Shown: positions 26,120 to 36,284, counted from the stretch's first letter. The stretch: DNA of 64,000 nt from Novipirellula sp052161655 (GCF_052161655.1 NZ_CP197418.1:2542001-2606000), one strand, 5' to 3'. A program made the numbers and translations. Notes: generated by a model from the sequence alone, not told the origin.

Positions 26120-26933
26120 GATCGCCCTCCTGAATAATGCCTTGGCTGTAATCGGCTAGGATTTCCGCGACAGCTCGATCGGGTTCAATCTTTAAGACGC
26201 GGGCCTTGCCAACGTAGCGGCCCTTGCGACTGACTTCGATATGGTGGCCTGATCGCAATCCATCATCGTATCCAATCGAAACTTCGATCAATCTCTTGGG
26301 ACGATTGATCACCAACACGGTGCCGTTGCGATCCGGAGGCGATCCATCAAGCGGTTCGTTGATATCGATTCCCTTCGAGTCGACGACTTCTTTGTAACGG
26401 GTTACTTGAGCCATCAATTGGTCGTTACGCTCAGTTTGGATTTGAACAATCCCGCGTAACTTGTTCATTTGGTCCGTCAACTTCAATGTTTGAGTGAACA
26501 GGATGTCGCGGTCTTCCTGTTCCTTGCGAATTTGTTGTCGCAATCGATTCGCTTCGGCGGTCAACTCTTCGAGTTGCAGGGCACGGCTACGATCGGTTTG
26601 AGCAAACACGGTGTTTTGAGCTTCTTTTTGTTGATAGCTCTCTTCACGTTTTTGCAGTTGGTCTTTCAGTTGGTCCAACTGAGTCGTCAACGCTGCGAGC
26701 GCCGTTCGACGTGCAGCTTGTTCACGAGCCAAAGCCGCTTCAACGCGTTGCTGCGTATCACGAAGTTGCTCGTTGGTTGATTCAAAATCTTGAATTTGTT
26801 CTTTCAGTCCACCTGGGCCTGTCACGACGTCCCGCCAATTGCGGTGCGATGCGTTAACCGCCAAAGCCAAAACCATAAAGGTCAAGCTGAGGATGAGGAT
26901 GATGACTGAGAACGACTTCCCGAGTAGGGTCAT
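26097..26933 (-). CDS. Membrane-anchored coiled-coil protein
   Basis: 278 residues. An N-terminal anchor (FSVIILILSLTFMVLALAVN, residues 8-27) is followed by a long Gln/Glu/Arg-rich coiled coil (about 40-190). A C-terminal beta-rich domain follows (NGTVLVINRPKRLIEVSIGY; GLRSGHHIEVSRKGRYVGKA; GIIQEGDRVDTTL), which resembles the small beta domains of envelope proteins such as MreC. ATG 26933. It has a near-consensus promoter about 150 bp upstream (27092-27121) and is coupled to the 69-residue gene. Confidence 0.75.
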   Translation of the reverse strand: MTLLGKSFSVIILILSLTFMVLALAVNASHRNWRDVVTGPGGLKEQIQDFESTNEQLRDTQQRVEAALAREQAARRTALAALTTQLDQLKDQLQKREESYQQKEAQNTVFAQTDRSRALQLEELTAEANRLRQQIRKEQEDRDILFTQTLKLTDQMNKLRGIVQIQTERNDQLMAQVTRYKEVVDSKGIDINEPLDGSPPDRNGTVLVINRPKRLIEVSIGYDDGLRSGHHIEVSRKGRYVGKARVLKIEPDRAVAEILADYSQGIIQEGDRVDTTLD

Positions 26934-27234
26934 TGCGAAAATTCCGTATACGTTCCGACCGACAAGAGATCCCCGACGAAAAAGAGATCCAGCGACGCGA
27001 TAGGCGAGTGAACTGCAAAAAGTGGCAATTCGTCAACGCTGGCACGCTCTGATAATCGAGAAGAGAGAAACTCACTCCACGCGACCAGTGAAGTATAGTT
27101 AGCCCATAAATAGAGTGTCAACGAAAACGTTGTTAAAACAGTTAAACCGGACGTGGTTTAACATCAGGGTCGGTTTGTGCTGCTTTTTACGATGATTTGG
27201 TGCCGCTAATTGGGCATTCATGCGGCAATCGGGG
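26934..27234. other. Intergenic region holding the 27092-27121 promoter
   Basis: 301 bp between the protein-kinase gene and the coiled-coil gene, both minus strand. It contains the promoter listed separately and no convincing coding frame. Confidence 0.4.
27092..27121 (-). promoter_or_regulatory. Near-consensus sigma-70 promoter
   Basis: On the minus strand TTGACA (27116-27121) is separated by 18 bases from TATACT (27092-27097). Transcription would start near 27085, leaving a leader of about 150 nt before the coiled-coil gene at 26933. Such a close match is rare in this window. Confidence 0.7.
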
Positions 27235-28137
27235 CTAGTAATCGATCCCCTCAAGCGATTTGATCGCCTGCAGGAACTGCTCCATGCTTGCCGTCCGTTT
27301 CTCAACGTTCGGTTGAAGTGCTCCCATGATCGCGCGAGCGAGTCGCGGTTCTACTTCGGGGCACCGCTCCAATAGGTCCTTCGGCGGTGAGGTGTCGTGA
27401 TGCAGTGCTGCCTTTCCGTTCACTACATCCCCCTGCCACGGATGCTCGAAACAGCACAAGCAGTAACACGTCACGCCAAACGAAAAGATGTCGACGCGAT
27501 AGTCGGTCGAACGACGCCGAACAATTTCCGGGGACATATAAAGCGGCGTGCCGGTGCGATTACCCGGAGCCATGAAGTGACGGGTCGCGGGGACAGTCAA
27601 GCCAAAATCGATCAGTTTCAGCCCGCTAAAATCGGGAAAACAGATGAAATTGCGGGGACAGATATCGCGATGGATGTAGCCGCGAGAGTGGACGTATCGG
27701 ATCGCTTCGGCCATCTGCCGAATCAACGTCATCCGTTTGCCTTTGACGTTTGCTTCTTGGCGATTGACGATCACGTGTTGCAGGCTGGGCCCTTCGACAA
27801 ACTCCATGACCAAGATCGGTTGGCCTTTGCTGGTCAACCCGGCTTCGTAGGTTTCGGCCACATTGGGATGCTTCATCCCCAAGGCGATTTCGCCTTCGCT
27901 TGGCTTTTTGAGTCCCTTAAAACGTGCCTCAAATTGCTCCATCTTCTCAATGTCAAGCAATTTGACGCCGACGGTGCGTTTGTGCTCGCGATCGTTGGCG
28001 ACGAAGAAATTACTCATCGTCCCGGTGGCACTGGTTCGCACCCGGTCAAAACGCAGTTCGACGTTGATTCTCGCGTTGGCTTTGGCTACGCCCCCGGTGA
28101 AGTTGAACTTGGCCTTTAGCGAATCAAATAGCCCCAT
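27235..28137 (-). CDS. Serine/threonine protein kinase (kinase domain only)
   Basis: 300 residues. The catalytic loop IHRDICPRNFICF and the activation DFG (LKLIDFGLTVPATRHF) are intact, as is an APE-like YMSPEIVRRRSTDYRVDIFS. The VGVKLLDI lysine near residue 59 fits the VAIK lysine. The glycine-rich loop is atypical (SATGTMSNFF). There is no transmembrane segment or sensor domain, so it is a soluble kinase, unlike most planctomycete kinases. It lies upstream of the coiled-coil pair and downstream of accD with 94 bp between. Confidence 0.88.
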   Translation of the reverse strand: MGLFDSLKAKFNFTGGVAKANARINVELRFDRVRTSATGTMSNFFVANDREHKRTVGVKLLDIEKMEQFEARFKGLKKPSEGEIALGMKHPNVAETYEAGLTSKGQPILVMEFVEGPSLQHVIVNRQEANVKGKRMTLIRQMAEAIRYVHSRGYIHRDICPRNFICFPDFSGLKLIDFGLTVPATRHFMAPGNRTGTPLYMSPEIVRRRSTDYRVDIFSFGVTCYCLCCFEHPWQGDVVNGKAALHHDTSPPKDLLERCPEVEPRLARAIMGALQPNVEKRTASMEQFLQAIKSLEGIDY

Positions 28138-28231
28138 AGGGTCACGCGAGCATTGGGAAACAAGAGAAAAGAAAAAGCGTTATAGGTGTTCCAGACGGCT
28201 GCCCTAGGCAACTGCCCCCTCTAGGGAAAAC

Positions 28232-29185
28232 CTACTTTCCACAATAGTCGATTGCGCGAGCAATCTCCGTTTTTAGCGATTTTCGTGGCACGATCCGGTC
28301 GATGTAGCCATGTTCCAGCAGGAATTCGCTCGTTTGAAAGCCTTCTGGCAACTCAATTCCGATGGTCGCCTTAATTGTTCGCGGACCCGCGAATCCAATC
28401 AATGCCTTTGGCTCGGCAAATACCAAGTCCCCCAGAGAGGCAAAGCTTGCCGCGACCCCGCCCATCGTGGGGTTTGTGAGGACACTAACGAATAGCCCCC
28501 CCGCAGCGTCATAACGCGCCAACGCGGCGGACACTTTTGCCATTTGCATCAACGAGAGAATGCCTTCGTGCATTCGAGCCCCCCCGCCACTGGCGCTGAT
28601 GATGATCAGCGGGAGGTCATGTTCGGTTGCAAATTCGATCAAACGCGTCAATCGTTCGCCGACCACGGATCCCATGCTGCCCATAATGAACGCGCTGTCG
28701 GTCACCGCAAACGCCACGCGACGAGCCCGCACCATTCCGGTTCCGGTCAGCACAGCGTCGCTAAGCCCAGTGCGTTTTTGTTCCGCCTTTAGCCGTTCGG
28801 AATACTTGCGTCGATCGGCAAATTCCAGCGGATCGGTGGGTCGCAGATGCTCGTTCATCGACTCGAACGTGCCCTCGTCCAAAACTTGGGCGATGCGTTC
28901 GCGTGCAGACACATAAAAGTGATATTCGCACTTGGGGCACACGTTCAACCGCTGGGCAACCTCTTTGTTGTAGACCGATGCGCTACAACCAGGGCATTTG
29001 ACCCACAAACCTTCGGGCACGCCACGTTTTTTGGGCGGCGCCGTCGAGTCCACGCTCTCCTGGCCGGTCGATGCGTCAGCGGCCAACACGCCTTCGGATT
29101 GCGGAGCGTCAGACGAGACCACCGGGTTGGGGTCGTCGGTCTTAGAAGGGGTCGAATCAACGCTTGCCATGCTATTTCGGACCAT
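28232..29185 (-). CDS. accD: Acetyl-CoA carboxylase carboxyltransferase subunit beta
   Basis: 317 residues. The four-cysteine zinc ribbon is complete: C64, C67 (WVKCPGCSASVYNKEV) and C83, C86 (NVCPKCEYHFYV). The carboxyltransferase fold follows with RRVAFAVTDSAFIMGSMGSV, ISASGGGARMHEGILSLMQM and SVLTNPTMGGVAASFASLGD. The N-terminal 50 residues are a low-complexity extension, and an internal ATG (MASV) is a possible shorter start. It transfers carboxyl groups to acetyl-CoA to make malonyl-CoA, with accA elsewhere in the genome. Confidence 0.96.
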   Translation of the reverse strand: MVRNSMASVDSTPSKTDDPNPVVSSDAPQSEGVLAADASTGQESVDSTAPPKKRGVPEGLWVKCPGCSASVYNKEVAQRLNVCPKCEYHFYVSARERIAQVLDEGTFESMNEHLRPTDPLEFADRRKYSERLKAEQKRTGLSDAVLTGTGMVRARRVAFAVTDSAFIMGSMGSVVGERLTRLIEFATEHDLPLIIISASGGGARMHEGILSLMQMAKVSAALARYDAAGGLFVSVLTNPTMGGVAASFASLGDLVFAEPKALIGFAGPRTIKATIGIELPEGFQTSEFLLEHGYIDRIVPRKSLKTEIARAIDYCGK

Positions 29186-29590
29186 ACTGTCTAGGGGATC
29201 AACAATTTGAAAGTCGGAATCGATCGTTCACCTTAGCCGATTTTTCCGATTTGTGCTCCCTCAAATTGTAGTCGCTCGACGCGGATTGCGGGACATGCCC
29301 CCCACACCCCTCATGACCTCATGTCCTGGTTTCGCTAGATTGCTGTAAACAGGACCTTAAACGTCCGTAGGTCTGGCCCAAAAAAGAGTGTCAAACGCAT
29401 CTAGCCAACACCGTGGGTCATCCCGTAGAAGTGGTCCGCCACGGTCACGCAGAATTATTGACAGTCGCGTAGAATCACTTCCGCGTCCAGCATTCAAGCT
29501 TGCCAACCGTTAGGATTGACGCCGGTGGCGATGCCGATACAAAACCTGAACTGAAAAGTCCCTCACTCCTCATCCATTGACGACACGATC
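29186..29590. other. Divergent promoter region between accD and pyruvate carboxylase
   Basis: 405 bp. Both genes must start from here. I see no tRNA, repeat or clear promoter pair. A short hairpin-like stretch (GGACCTTAAACGTCC near 29353) is the only structure noted. Confidence 0.35.
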
Positions 29591-32500
29591 ATGACGATTC
29601 GACCGGTACGAAAACTTCTTGTCGCCAATCGCAGCGAAATTGCGACCCGCGTCTTCCGCAGTGCAACGGAACTCGGGATTCGCACGGTTGCGATTTATTC
29701 TCACGAAGATCGTTATGCACTACACCGCTTCAAGGCGGACGAGGCGTACCAGATCGGCGAACCCGGCGAACCGATTCGCTCGTACTTGAACATCGAAGCG
29801 ATCGTCGATCTGTGCAAGAAGCATGATGTCGATGCAGTCCATCCTGGTTATGGGTTCCTGTCGGAAAACCCGGAGTTCGCACGGGCACTGGAAAACGCCG
29901 GCATCCTGTTTGTCGGCCCCAGCGTCAACTCGCTCGAACAACTTGGTGACAAAACCGCAGCACGAAAGATCGCCGAAGCGGCCCAGGTGCCAGTTTTGGG
30001 TGGCAACAACAAAGCCCTCTCGGGTGTCGATGAAGCACTCGAAATCGCCAATTCGATGGGCTACCCCGTTATTTTGAAAGCCTCCAAGGGGGGCGGCGGA
30101 CGCGGAATGCGAGTCGTCAATGCTGCCGAAGAGCTACCTGCGGCACTCGAAGCGGCTCAACGTGAAGCCAAAACGGCGTTTGGCAGCGACGAAGTCTTTG
30201 TCGAGCGGTTCGTGCAACGGGCACGCCACATCGAAGTCCAACTGCTCGGTGACAGACACAACAATCTGGTCCACCTCTGGGAACGTGACTGCAGCGTTCA
30301 GCGGCGACATCAAAAGGTCGTCGAAATCGCGCCGGCCCCCAACCTAAGTGCGGACGTCCGCAAGGCGATGTGCGAGGCGGCAATCAAAATTGGACGTGCC
30401 GTCGGCGATGGCACCAGCGGCTATGAAAATGCCGGCACCGTCGAATTTCTGTTCGATGTCGATGCGAAGCAGTTCTTCTTTATCGAAGTCAATCCTCGCA
30501 TCCAAGTCGAGCACACCGTGACCGAAGAAGTCACGGGAATCGATATCGTTCGTAGCCAAATCTTAGTCGCACAAGGCTATCCGCTTGAAAGCGAAGAGGT
30601 GGGAATGGCGTCACAAGATGCGATTCGCACCAGCGGTTTTGCGATGCAGTGCCGTGTGACGACCGAAGACCCAAGCAACCAATTCCGTCCCGATTACGGC
30701 CGCATCAGCCATTACCGCAGTGCAGCCGGACTCGGCATTCGGTTGGACGCTGGCAGTGCGTTTAGCGGTGCAGTGGTCAATCCGTTCTACGATTCGATGT
30801 TGGTAAAAGTCACCGCGCGAGCCCCCACGCTGGCCTCGGCCGCGTCGCGCATGAACCGCTGCTTGCACGAGTTCCGCATTCGTGGCGTGAAAACGAACAT
30901 TCCGTTTTTGATCAAGATGATCAACTACCCGGCGTTCTTGGCTGGCGAAGCAACGACACGCTTGATCGACCAAACTCCGTCGCTGTTTGAATTGCCACGT
31001 CGTCGCGACCGGGCCAGCAAATTGTTGGCATTTCTCGGTGAAACGATCGTCAACGGCAACCCGCTTGTCGTCGGACGCCCCGTTGCAACTCGCCGCGAAC
31101 CGGCACCGGTTCCGAAACTGAAAAAACTAATCGAACTGCCCGCCCAAAAACTTCCCGAAGGGACCAAGGACATCTTTCGCCGCGACGGTGCCGAGGGGCT
31201 CATCAAATGGGTGCAACAACAAAAAGGGCTGTTGTTCACCGACACCACGATGCGTGACGCGCATCAATCGCTGCTCGCCACTCGCGTGCGAACGTTTGAC
31301 ATGTTGCAGATCGCGCCGGCGTACGCACAGCTGACGCCACAGCTGTTCTCGTTGGAAATGTGGGGCGGAGCAACGTTCGATACCACGATGCGGTTCTTGC
31401 AAGAATCTCCGTGGCAACGCCTGGCAGACCTACGTGAGCAGGTACCCAATATCCTGACTCAGATGTTGCTGCGAGCCAGTAACGCGGTGGGCTACACGAA
31501 CTATCCCGATAACGTCGTCCGCTTGTTTGTACGCGAAGCGGTGCAAGCAGGAATGGACGTCTTTCGTGTTTTCGATGCACTCAACTGGCTCGAAAACATG
31601 AACGTCGCGGTGGACGCGGTCTTGGCCGAAGGCGGGATTTGCGAAGCATCGATCTGTTACACCGGCGATCTGCAAAACCCACGACGTACTAAATACGACA
31701 TCAAGTACTACGTCGAGCTGGCCAAACAGCTCGAGAAACGTGGCGCCCACTTGTTGGCGATCAAGGACATGGCCGGACTTTGCAAGCCGGCCGCCGCTGT
31801 CCAGTTGATCCGTGCCTTGCGAGAAGAAATCGGCATCCCGATCCATTTCCACACGCACGACACTGCGGGTATCCAAGCGGCAACGATTTTGGCCGCCGCT
31901 GGCGAAGGTTTGCAAATTGCCGACGCGGCACTCGCACCGCTTTCCGGTGGTACTAGCCAAGTCAACCTGAACACGTTGGTCGAAGCACTTCGCGACACCG
32001 ATCGAGAGTCCTCGCTGTCGACCGAAGCGTTGACGCAATTGGCAACGTATTGGCAGGCCGCACGTGAGTTCTATCTGCCGTTCGAAAGCAGCGTGTTGCC
32101 TGCCACCGGCGACCTTTACGAACACGAGATGCCTGGCGGACAATACACCAACTTGTATCAACAAGCTCGTGCACTGGGGCTCTCTGATCGCTGGGCCGAA
32201 GTATGCAAAGCTTATGCCGGAGTAAATCGCTTGTTCGGCGACATCGTCAAAGTCACCCCGACGAGTAAAGCGGTCGGTGACATGGCATTGTTCTTGGTCG
32301 CCAATGAGATGTCAGCCGAAGATGTTTTGACCGCCGACAAATCGCTTGCCTATCCCGCCAGCGTGATTGATTTGATCGGCGGACGGATGGGACAACCGCC
32401 AGGCGGATTCCCAGACGAAATCATCAAGATCATTCTGGGCGATCAAAAACCGGTGCTCAACCGTCCGGGTGATTCGATGCCTGCGGCCGACGTTGCTGCA

Positions 32501-33076
32501 GCTCGAGCTGCCGCGGCAAAGCTAACCGGCGATCCCGAAAACGACCGTGCCGCAGTAACGCATCTGCTGTACCCCAAAGTGTTCGAGGACTTTGCCAAAC
32601 ACCGTAACACCTACGGCGACGTCGATCACATTCCGACCCCCAACTTTTTCTACGGACAAGAACCAGGCGAAGAAATTGCGGTCGATATCGAACCCGGCAA
32701 ACGCTTGATCGTCAAATTTTTGGCGGTCGGGGTACCCCATCCCGATGGCACGCGTACCGTCTTCTTTGAACTGAACGGTCAGCCACGCGAAGTTTCGATC
32801 CTCGACAAATCACTTGAGCCCAAGGTCAAAGCGGCAATCAAGGCCGACGCCAACGATCCTGGTCAAGTGGCCGCCAGCATGCCGGGAATGGTGATCACGG
32901 TTGCTGCAGCCGAAGGGGACAAAGTGAAAGAAGGTCAAAAGTTGATGGTGCTCGAAGCGATGAAGATGGAAACCACCATCAACGCGCCAGTCAGCGGAAC
33001 GATCGCCAACATCCAAACACCCGCAGGCACCCAAGTCGAAGCGGGCGATTTGTTGGCGACGATCACCGTTAAGTAG
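29591..33076 (+). CDS. pyc: Pyruvate carboxylase
   Basis: 1,161 residues, the usual single-chain length. Biotin carboxylase domain (1-450): KLLVANRSEIATRVFRSATE, KASKGGGGRGMRVV, EVNPRIQVEHTVTEEVTG. Carboxyltransferase domain (about 545-830): FTDTTMRDAHQSLLATRVRT, IKDMAGLCKPAAAVQLI and IHFHTHDTAGIQAA. C-terminal biotinyl domain: LMVLEAMKMETTINAPVSG, with the biotinylated lysine in AMKM. It converts pyruvate to oxaloacetate and refills the TCA cycle. ATG 29591. Confidence 0.97.
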   Translation: MTIRPVRKLLVANRSEIATRVFRSATELGIRTVAIYSHEDRYALHRFKADEAYQIGEPGEPIRSYLNIEAIVDLCKKHDVDAVHPGYGFLSENPEFARALENAGILFVGPSVNSLEQLGDKTAARKIAEAAQVPVLGGNNKALSGVDEALEIANSMGYPVILKASKGGGGRGMRVVNAAEELPAALEAAQREAKTAFGSDEVFVERFVQRARHIEVQLLGDRHNNLVHLWERDCSVQRRHQKVVEIAPAPNLSADVRKAMCEAAIKIGRAVGDGTSGYENAGTVEFLFDVDAKQFFFIEVNPRIQVEHTVTEEVTGIDIVRSQILVAQGYPLESEEVGMASQDAIRTSGFAMQCRVTTEDPSNQFRPDYGRISHYRSAAGLGIRLDAGSAFSGAVVNPFYDSMLVKVTARAPTLASAASRMNRCLHEFRIRGVKTNIPFLIKMINYPAFLAGEATTRLIDQTPSLFELPRRRDRASKLLAFLGETIVNGNPLVVGRPVATRREPAPVPKLKKLIELPAQKLPEGTKDIFRRDGAEGLIKWVQQQKGLLFTDTTMRDAHQSLLATRVRTFDMLQIAPAYAQLTPQLFSLEMWGGATFDTTMRFLQESPWQRLADLREQVPNILTQMLLRASNAVGYTNYPDNVVRLFVREAVQAGMDVFRVFDALNWLENMNVAVDAVLAEGGICEASICYTGDLQNPRRTKYDIKYYVELAKQLEKRGAHLLAIKDMAGLCKPAAAVQLIRALREEIGIPIHFHTHDTAGIQAATILAAAGEGLQIADAALAPLSGGTSQVNLNTLVEALRDTDRESSLSTEALTQLATYWQAAREFYLPFESSVLPATGDLYEHEMPGGQYTNLYQQARALGLSDRWAEVCKAYAGVNRLFGDIVKVTPTSKAVGDMALFLVANEMSAEDVLTADKSLAYPASVIDLIGGRMGQPPGGFPDEIIKIILGDQKPVLNRPGDSMPAADVAAARAAAAKLTGDPENDRAAVTHLLYPKVFEDFAKHRNTYGDVDHIPTPNFFYGQEPGEEIAVDIEPGKRLIVKFLAVGVPHPDGTRTVFFELNGQPREVSILDKSLEPKVKAAIKADANDPGQVAASMPGMVITVAAAEGDKVKEGQKLMVLEAMKMETTINAPVSGTIANIQTPAGTQVEAGDLLATITVK

Positions 33077-33087
33077 CCGAAGCCACT

Positions 33088-33477
33088 TTAGATCAGGGGC
33101 TTTGGACGCTCGAAGCCCCACGAGGCGGCCATTGCGTCGGCCGCCTCTTCGATGTCCGTGATCTCGCCCCAACCGCCGTTTCTTAAAAAGGCATGGGCGA
33201 ATTCGTGCGCGATCACATACCACGCAAACGGTTCATGGGCATCGGCAAGCTTCAGTCGAAGCACCACGCAGCGACTGGTCGTTCCAGCGTGCCCTGGCGC
33301 GGGCATCAAGAATGACCAACCCACACCCGGTTGATAATTATCAATCGTGACCTGAAAACGGTGGTCATCCAGAAAATCTTGCTGCACCTCGGCCGGCAGC
33401 CGCTCGAGGACATGCATCACCCGTCGCTGCAAAACGGGGTGATCCGAAAACGGGGCGAGGTAGGGGGCGAAACGCAT
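33088..33477 (-). CDS. Small HExxH protein (putative zinc metalloprotease-like)
   Basis: 129 residues from ATG 33477; a TTG start at 33543 would add 22 residues. HEFAH at residues 91-95 and a downstream EEAADAMAASWGF (glutamates 110-112) give the HExxH...E arrangement of gluzincin-like proteins such as the ImmA/IrrE or SprT-like groups. No signal peptide or DNA-binding domain. It is convergent with the pyruvate carboxylase gene, 11 bp from its stop. Activity is inferred only from the motif. Confidence 0.6.
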   Translation of the reverse strand: MRFAPYLAPFSDHPVLQRRVMHVLERLPAEVQQDFLDDHRFQVTIDNYQPGVGWSFLMPAPGHAGTTSRCVVLRLKLADAHEPFAWYVIAHEFAHAFLRNGGWGEITDIEEAADAMAASWGFERPKPLI

Positions 33478-33938
33478 AAGTTGATCGATCTTCGTTTTGA
33501 GCCCATGACGGCAGTGTGGAACATTGCGTACGCTGCAAGCCAAAACGCCATTGTATCACAGGCCTTCCGTAATCGAAAAGCATCGCCCCCCACCCTCCTG
33601 GATTTGCTTGTGTTCGGTCGACAATCTTATACTTGGTGTTGATACCTCCGATGTCCTGATAGTGCAGCATGTTGTGATCAGCCAGAAACACGGTGCCGAG
33701 ACCGCCGCGATCCTATCGCTTGCGGATCGAGTATTCTTTGACTACGGTGAGATTTCTAGTCGGGGGGACCGGCCGAGGCACTCTCGCAGTCTTTTCGGAA
33801 AAGCTTCTGCATTATTTGAATTCACGCTATCACTCATGCTGTGATTCTGGCCTCTATCACCGGCCTCGGACGTCAGTGAGTTGTAACAATCGACAATGAA
33901 GGAGTCACGCGATTACGAGACCTCAATTCAAAGTCGTG
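33478..33938. other. Gap between the HExxH gene and the glycosyltransferase gene
   Basis: 461 bp. Frames on both strands (for example 33365-33691 minus) are short, mutually overlapping and unlike known proteins. Nothing else is recognised apart from a short GGACGTCAG segment that recurs in the palindromes elsewhere. Confidence 0.35.
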
Positions 33939-34631
33939 ATGTATGCTACGTCCAACATCGCATGCTACGCCACGATCACGGCAGAAATCAATCGACGTTA
34001 TTGCCAGCGGCAAGGCTACGGGTTTTGCTTCGAACAATATGAAGAATTCGAGCTAACGCCGCCGCATGAGAAAGTACGCATCATGCAGCGGCATCTCGCA
34101 TCCGCGGAATATCTACTGTGGATCGACGCCGACGCTTGTGTGGTTAATTTCTCGCAGCGGTTGGAAGAGTTTTGCAGCAACGGAAACGACATCGTCATTG
34201 CCGGTCACCAGTTTGGATTCGCGCCGTTCGGCGAACGAATGCGTTACGAAATTGGTGGCGTACCATGTGGGCTCAACAGCGGCGTGATGATGTTTCGCAA
34301 CAGCAAATGGTCAGGCAATTTCATGGCGGATTGGTGGGACCGGTGTGTTGAGGGTGAGCGGCAGGGAACGGCTTTTATGGAGCAAGGACAACTCCAGCAA
34401 ATGCTGATGGAAAACGCCAATGACATTCAGCGACACATCAATATCGTGACTCCCTCCTCGCGATTGAACCGCTGCGACGACGATGGGCAAGACGTTTGTG
34501 AGTTTATCCTGCACCTATGGGGTAGCGACGAAGAAACGAGAACGCGAATTTTCCAGCAAATCGCAGCGGGCCAGCATCCCGAAACCTCGATTTCCCTACC
34601 AACCTTTGATGTCAATATGCGTTCAACCTAA
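33939..34631 (+). CDS. Glycosyltransferase, GT34-like (galactosyl transferase GMA12/MNN10 type)
   Basis: About 230 residues. Start is either ATG 33939 or the adjacent GTG 33936. The N-terminus YATSNIACYATITAEINRRY, the DxD-type YLLWIDADACVVNF near residue 65, and GGVPCGLNSGVMMFRNSKWS near residue 105 match the catalytic core of GMA12/MNN10 glycosyltransferases. Those transfer hexoses from nucleotide sugars in a Mn-dependent reaction. No transmembrane anchor. Acceptor unknown. Confidence 0.78.
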   Translation: MYATSNIACYATITAEINRRYCQRQGYGFCFEQYEEFELTPPHEKVRIMQRHLASAEYLLWIDADACVVNFSQRLEEFCSNGNDIVIAGHQFGFAPFGERMRYEIGGVPCGLNSGVMMFRNSKWSGNFMADWWDRCVEGERQGTAFMEQGQLQQMLMENANDIQRHINIVTPSSRLNRCDDDGQDVCEFILHLWGSDEETRTRIFQQIAAGQHPETSISLPTFDVNMRST

Positions 34632-34703
34632 CGCATGCTCAACGGCAAAGACTCACACCGACGCAGCCTTCCGCTGACATTAATGCAGTGCGCTGGCCTA
34701 CGA

Positions 34704-36284
34704 CTAGTCAACGTCGACGTGACGAGCCTTGGCCGGTGGCTGGCCGGAATGCAACTCTACGTCTGAGGTATTCGGTGCCTTCGCTGAATCCGCTTCTGCG
34801 ACATCGAAGAACTCGGCCAGCAGTTTCGGAAGCTTCTCGCCTCTTGCTTCGAATGACACGATATTACCCTCCCGGTCTACCAAAATTGCAGTTGGGATGG
34901 CAGTAATATCGTATCGCTTGCTCATCGATTCCGCCTCTGCCGCATCCGCATCGTAGATCGACGGCCAAGGAATCTCGGCACTCTCGATGTACTCTTCTGC
35001 TTTCGTTCGGTCGCGATCCAGGCAGACTCCAACGACCTCAAATCCGTGCTGATGGAAAGTGTCGTATTGCTGCTTGATGTTGGGAATTTCGCGGAGGCAC
35101 GGACCGCACCATGATGCCCAGAAATCGACCAACACGACCTTGCCTTCGTATTCCTTCCAGTCGATCGATTCACTCGACATCAATTTACCGTCGACGACAA
35201 TCGGCGTCCCTATTAGCTTCAGTCTTGATTCGATCCTTTCTGCGGTTTCTCGCAATTTAGCGATGACCGCGTCATTCGTGTTGTCTTCCGATTCAGCAAG
35301 CGCGTCGGCGATCTCGCGGAATACTCGCAGTGCTTGATGGGGTTTGTCAGCGCGCTGGAACATTCCTGCCAAACCTGATGCCATTCCAAGCACTCGAGCT
35401 AGAGACGCACCGTCAGAATTCTCTTTGGCTATCGCCTTTGCGTCTTCGATCAGTTGTGTCTGTTCGTCGTCGGACATCTCGTTGATCTTGCCCGCGCGTG
35501 CTTGCAATTCGACGATTTTTGCAACCACTTTTTGCACACCCGAATCCGACAACCGGGACATTCTGACGACGTTTTGCTGCGGGGCCAAGCGGATTTCGGA
35601 GTCGGACGCGGCGTCCACAGGATCTTCGTGCCTGATGTGAAATCTGCTGAACGTGACTTTGACTTCATCAGGAATCGTCTTCACACCCGAGACTCCGGCA
35701 AGTAGTGTTGCACCCGCATTGATTTTCGCCGTCCCCATCTCATGCCACTCATCTCCGACATGCCGCACAAGGCCACGAACCGTTTCATCGCGGACTTCTA
35801 ATCGAAGCTCAACTGCGCGGTCCGCTTGCAACGGATAATCGGCAAACAGCCCCATGCGGGTTCGTTTCGCATCAATCCGTTGCTCGAAGTTGGTGTAAAA
35901 CGACTTCGTTCCGTTGCGAATAAAACTGGCTCGTTCGAGCCGGATATAGTTTTGTTGGTCCTGCATTAAAACCAAGCCGCCACTGACGTAGGCGCGGGGT
36001 AGTTCCGGTAGCGGAAGGTCGCCCGCCACGACCGTCGAGACGGAAAAGTCGCCGCTGAGCGAACGCACAATGCGAGGCGAGTTCATGCTACCGCTCTCGG
36101 CGTCCAAACCGTGCGGTCCTGGACCAAACGTCACCACCACGGAGTCTTTACCGACGTCAAAGCGGCAATCACCATCGGGATCGATCAACTGGCCCCACCC
36201 GTCGAGGGTCCCATACATTGAATCCGCGGCGGGAGCGATTGAAACCGTCAGCAGAAGCAGAACACAAGTTGTGAGAAGACGCAT
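34704..36284 (-). CDS. Secreted DUF1349-like plus TlpA-type thioredoxin fusion
   Basis: 526 residues from ATG 36284, which begins an evident signal peptide (MRLLTTCVLLLLTVSIAPAA). Residues about 25-215 look like a concanavalin-type DUF1349 domain (PRAYVSGGLVLMQDQQNYIR). A helical linker follows (QARAGKINEMSDDEQTQLIE). The C-terminal domain is TlpA-like with the redox motif in LVDFWASWCGPCLREIPNIK near residue 392, plus YDITAIPTAILVDREGNIV containing the cis-proline. It would act outside the cytoplasmic membrane as a thiol reductase or redox sensor. Confidence 0.82.
   Translation of the reverse strand: MRLLTTCVLLLLTVSIAPAADSMYGTLDGWGQLIDPDGDCRFDVGKDSVVVTFGPGPHGLDAESGSMNSPRIVRSLSGDFSVSTVVAGDLPLPELPRAYVSGGLVLMQDQQNYIRLERASFIRNGTKSFYTNFEQRIDAKRTRMGLFADYPLQADRAVELRLEVRDETVRGLVRHVGDEWHEMGTAKINAGATLLAGVSGVKTIPDEVKVTFSRFHIRHEDPVDAASDSEIRLAPQQNVVRMSRLSDSGVQKVVAKIVELQARAGKINEMSDDEQTQLIEDAKAIAKENSDGASLARVLGMASGLAGMFQRADKPHQALRVFREIADALAESEDNTNDAVIAKLRETAERIESRLKLIGTPIVVDGKLMSSESIDWKEYEGKVVLVDFWASWCGPCLREIPNIKQQYDTFHQHGFEVVGVCLDRDRTKAEEYIESAEIPWPSIYDADAAEAESMSKRYDITAIPTAILVDREGNIVSFEARGEKLPKLLAEFFDVAEADSAKAPNTSDVELHSGQPPAKARHVDVD

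Noticed and set aside
33365..33691. Second gene upstream of, and overlapping, the HExxH gene in another frame.
   Set aside because: Frames conflict with the HExxH gene, and the C-terminal part is reverse-shadow sequence without family resemblance.
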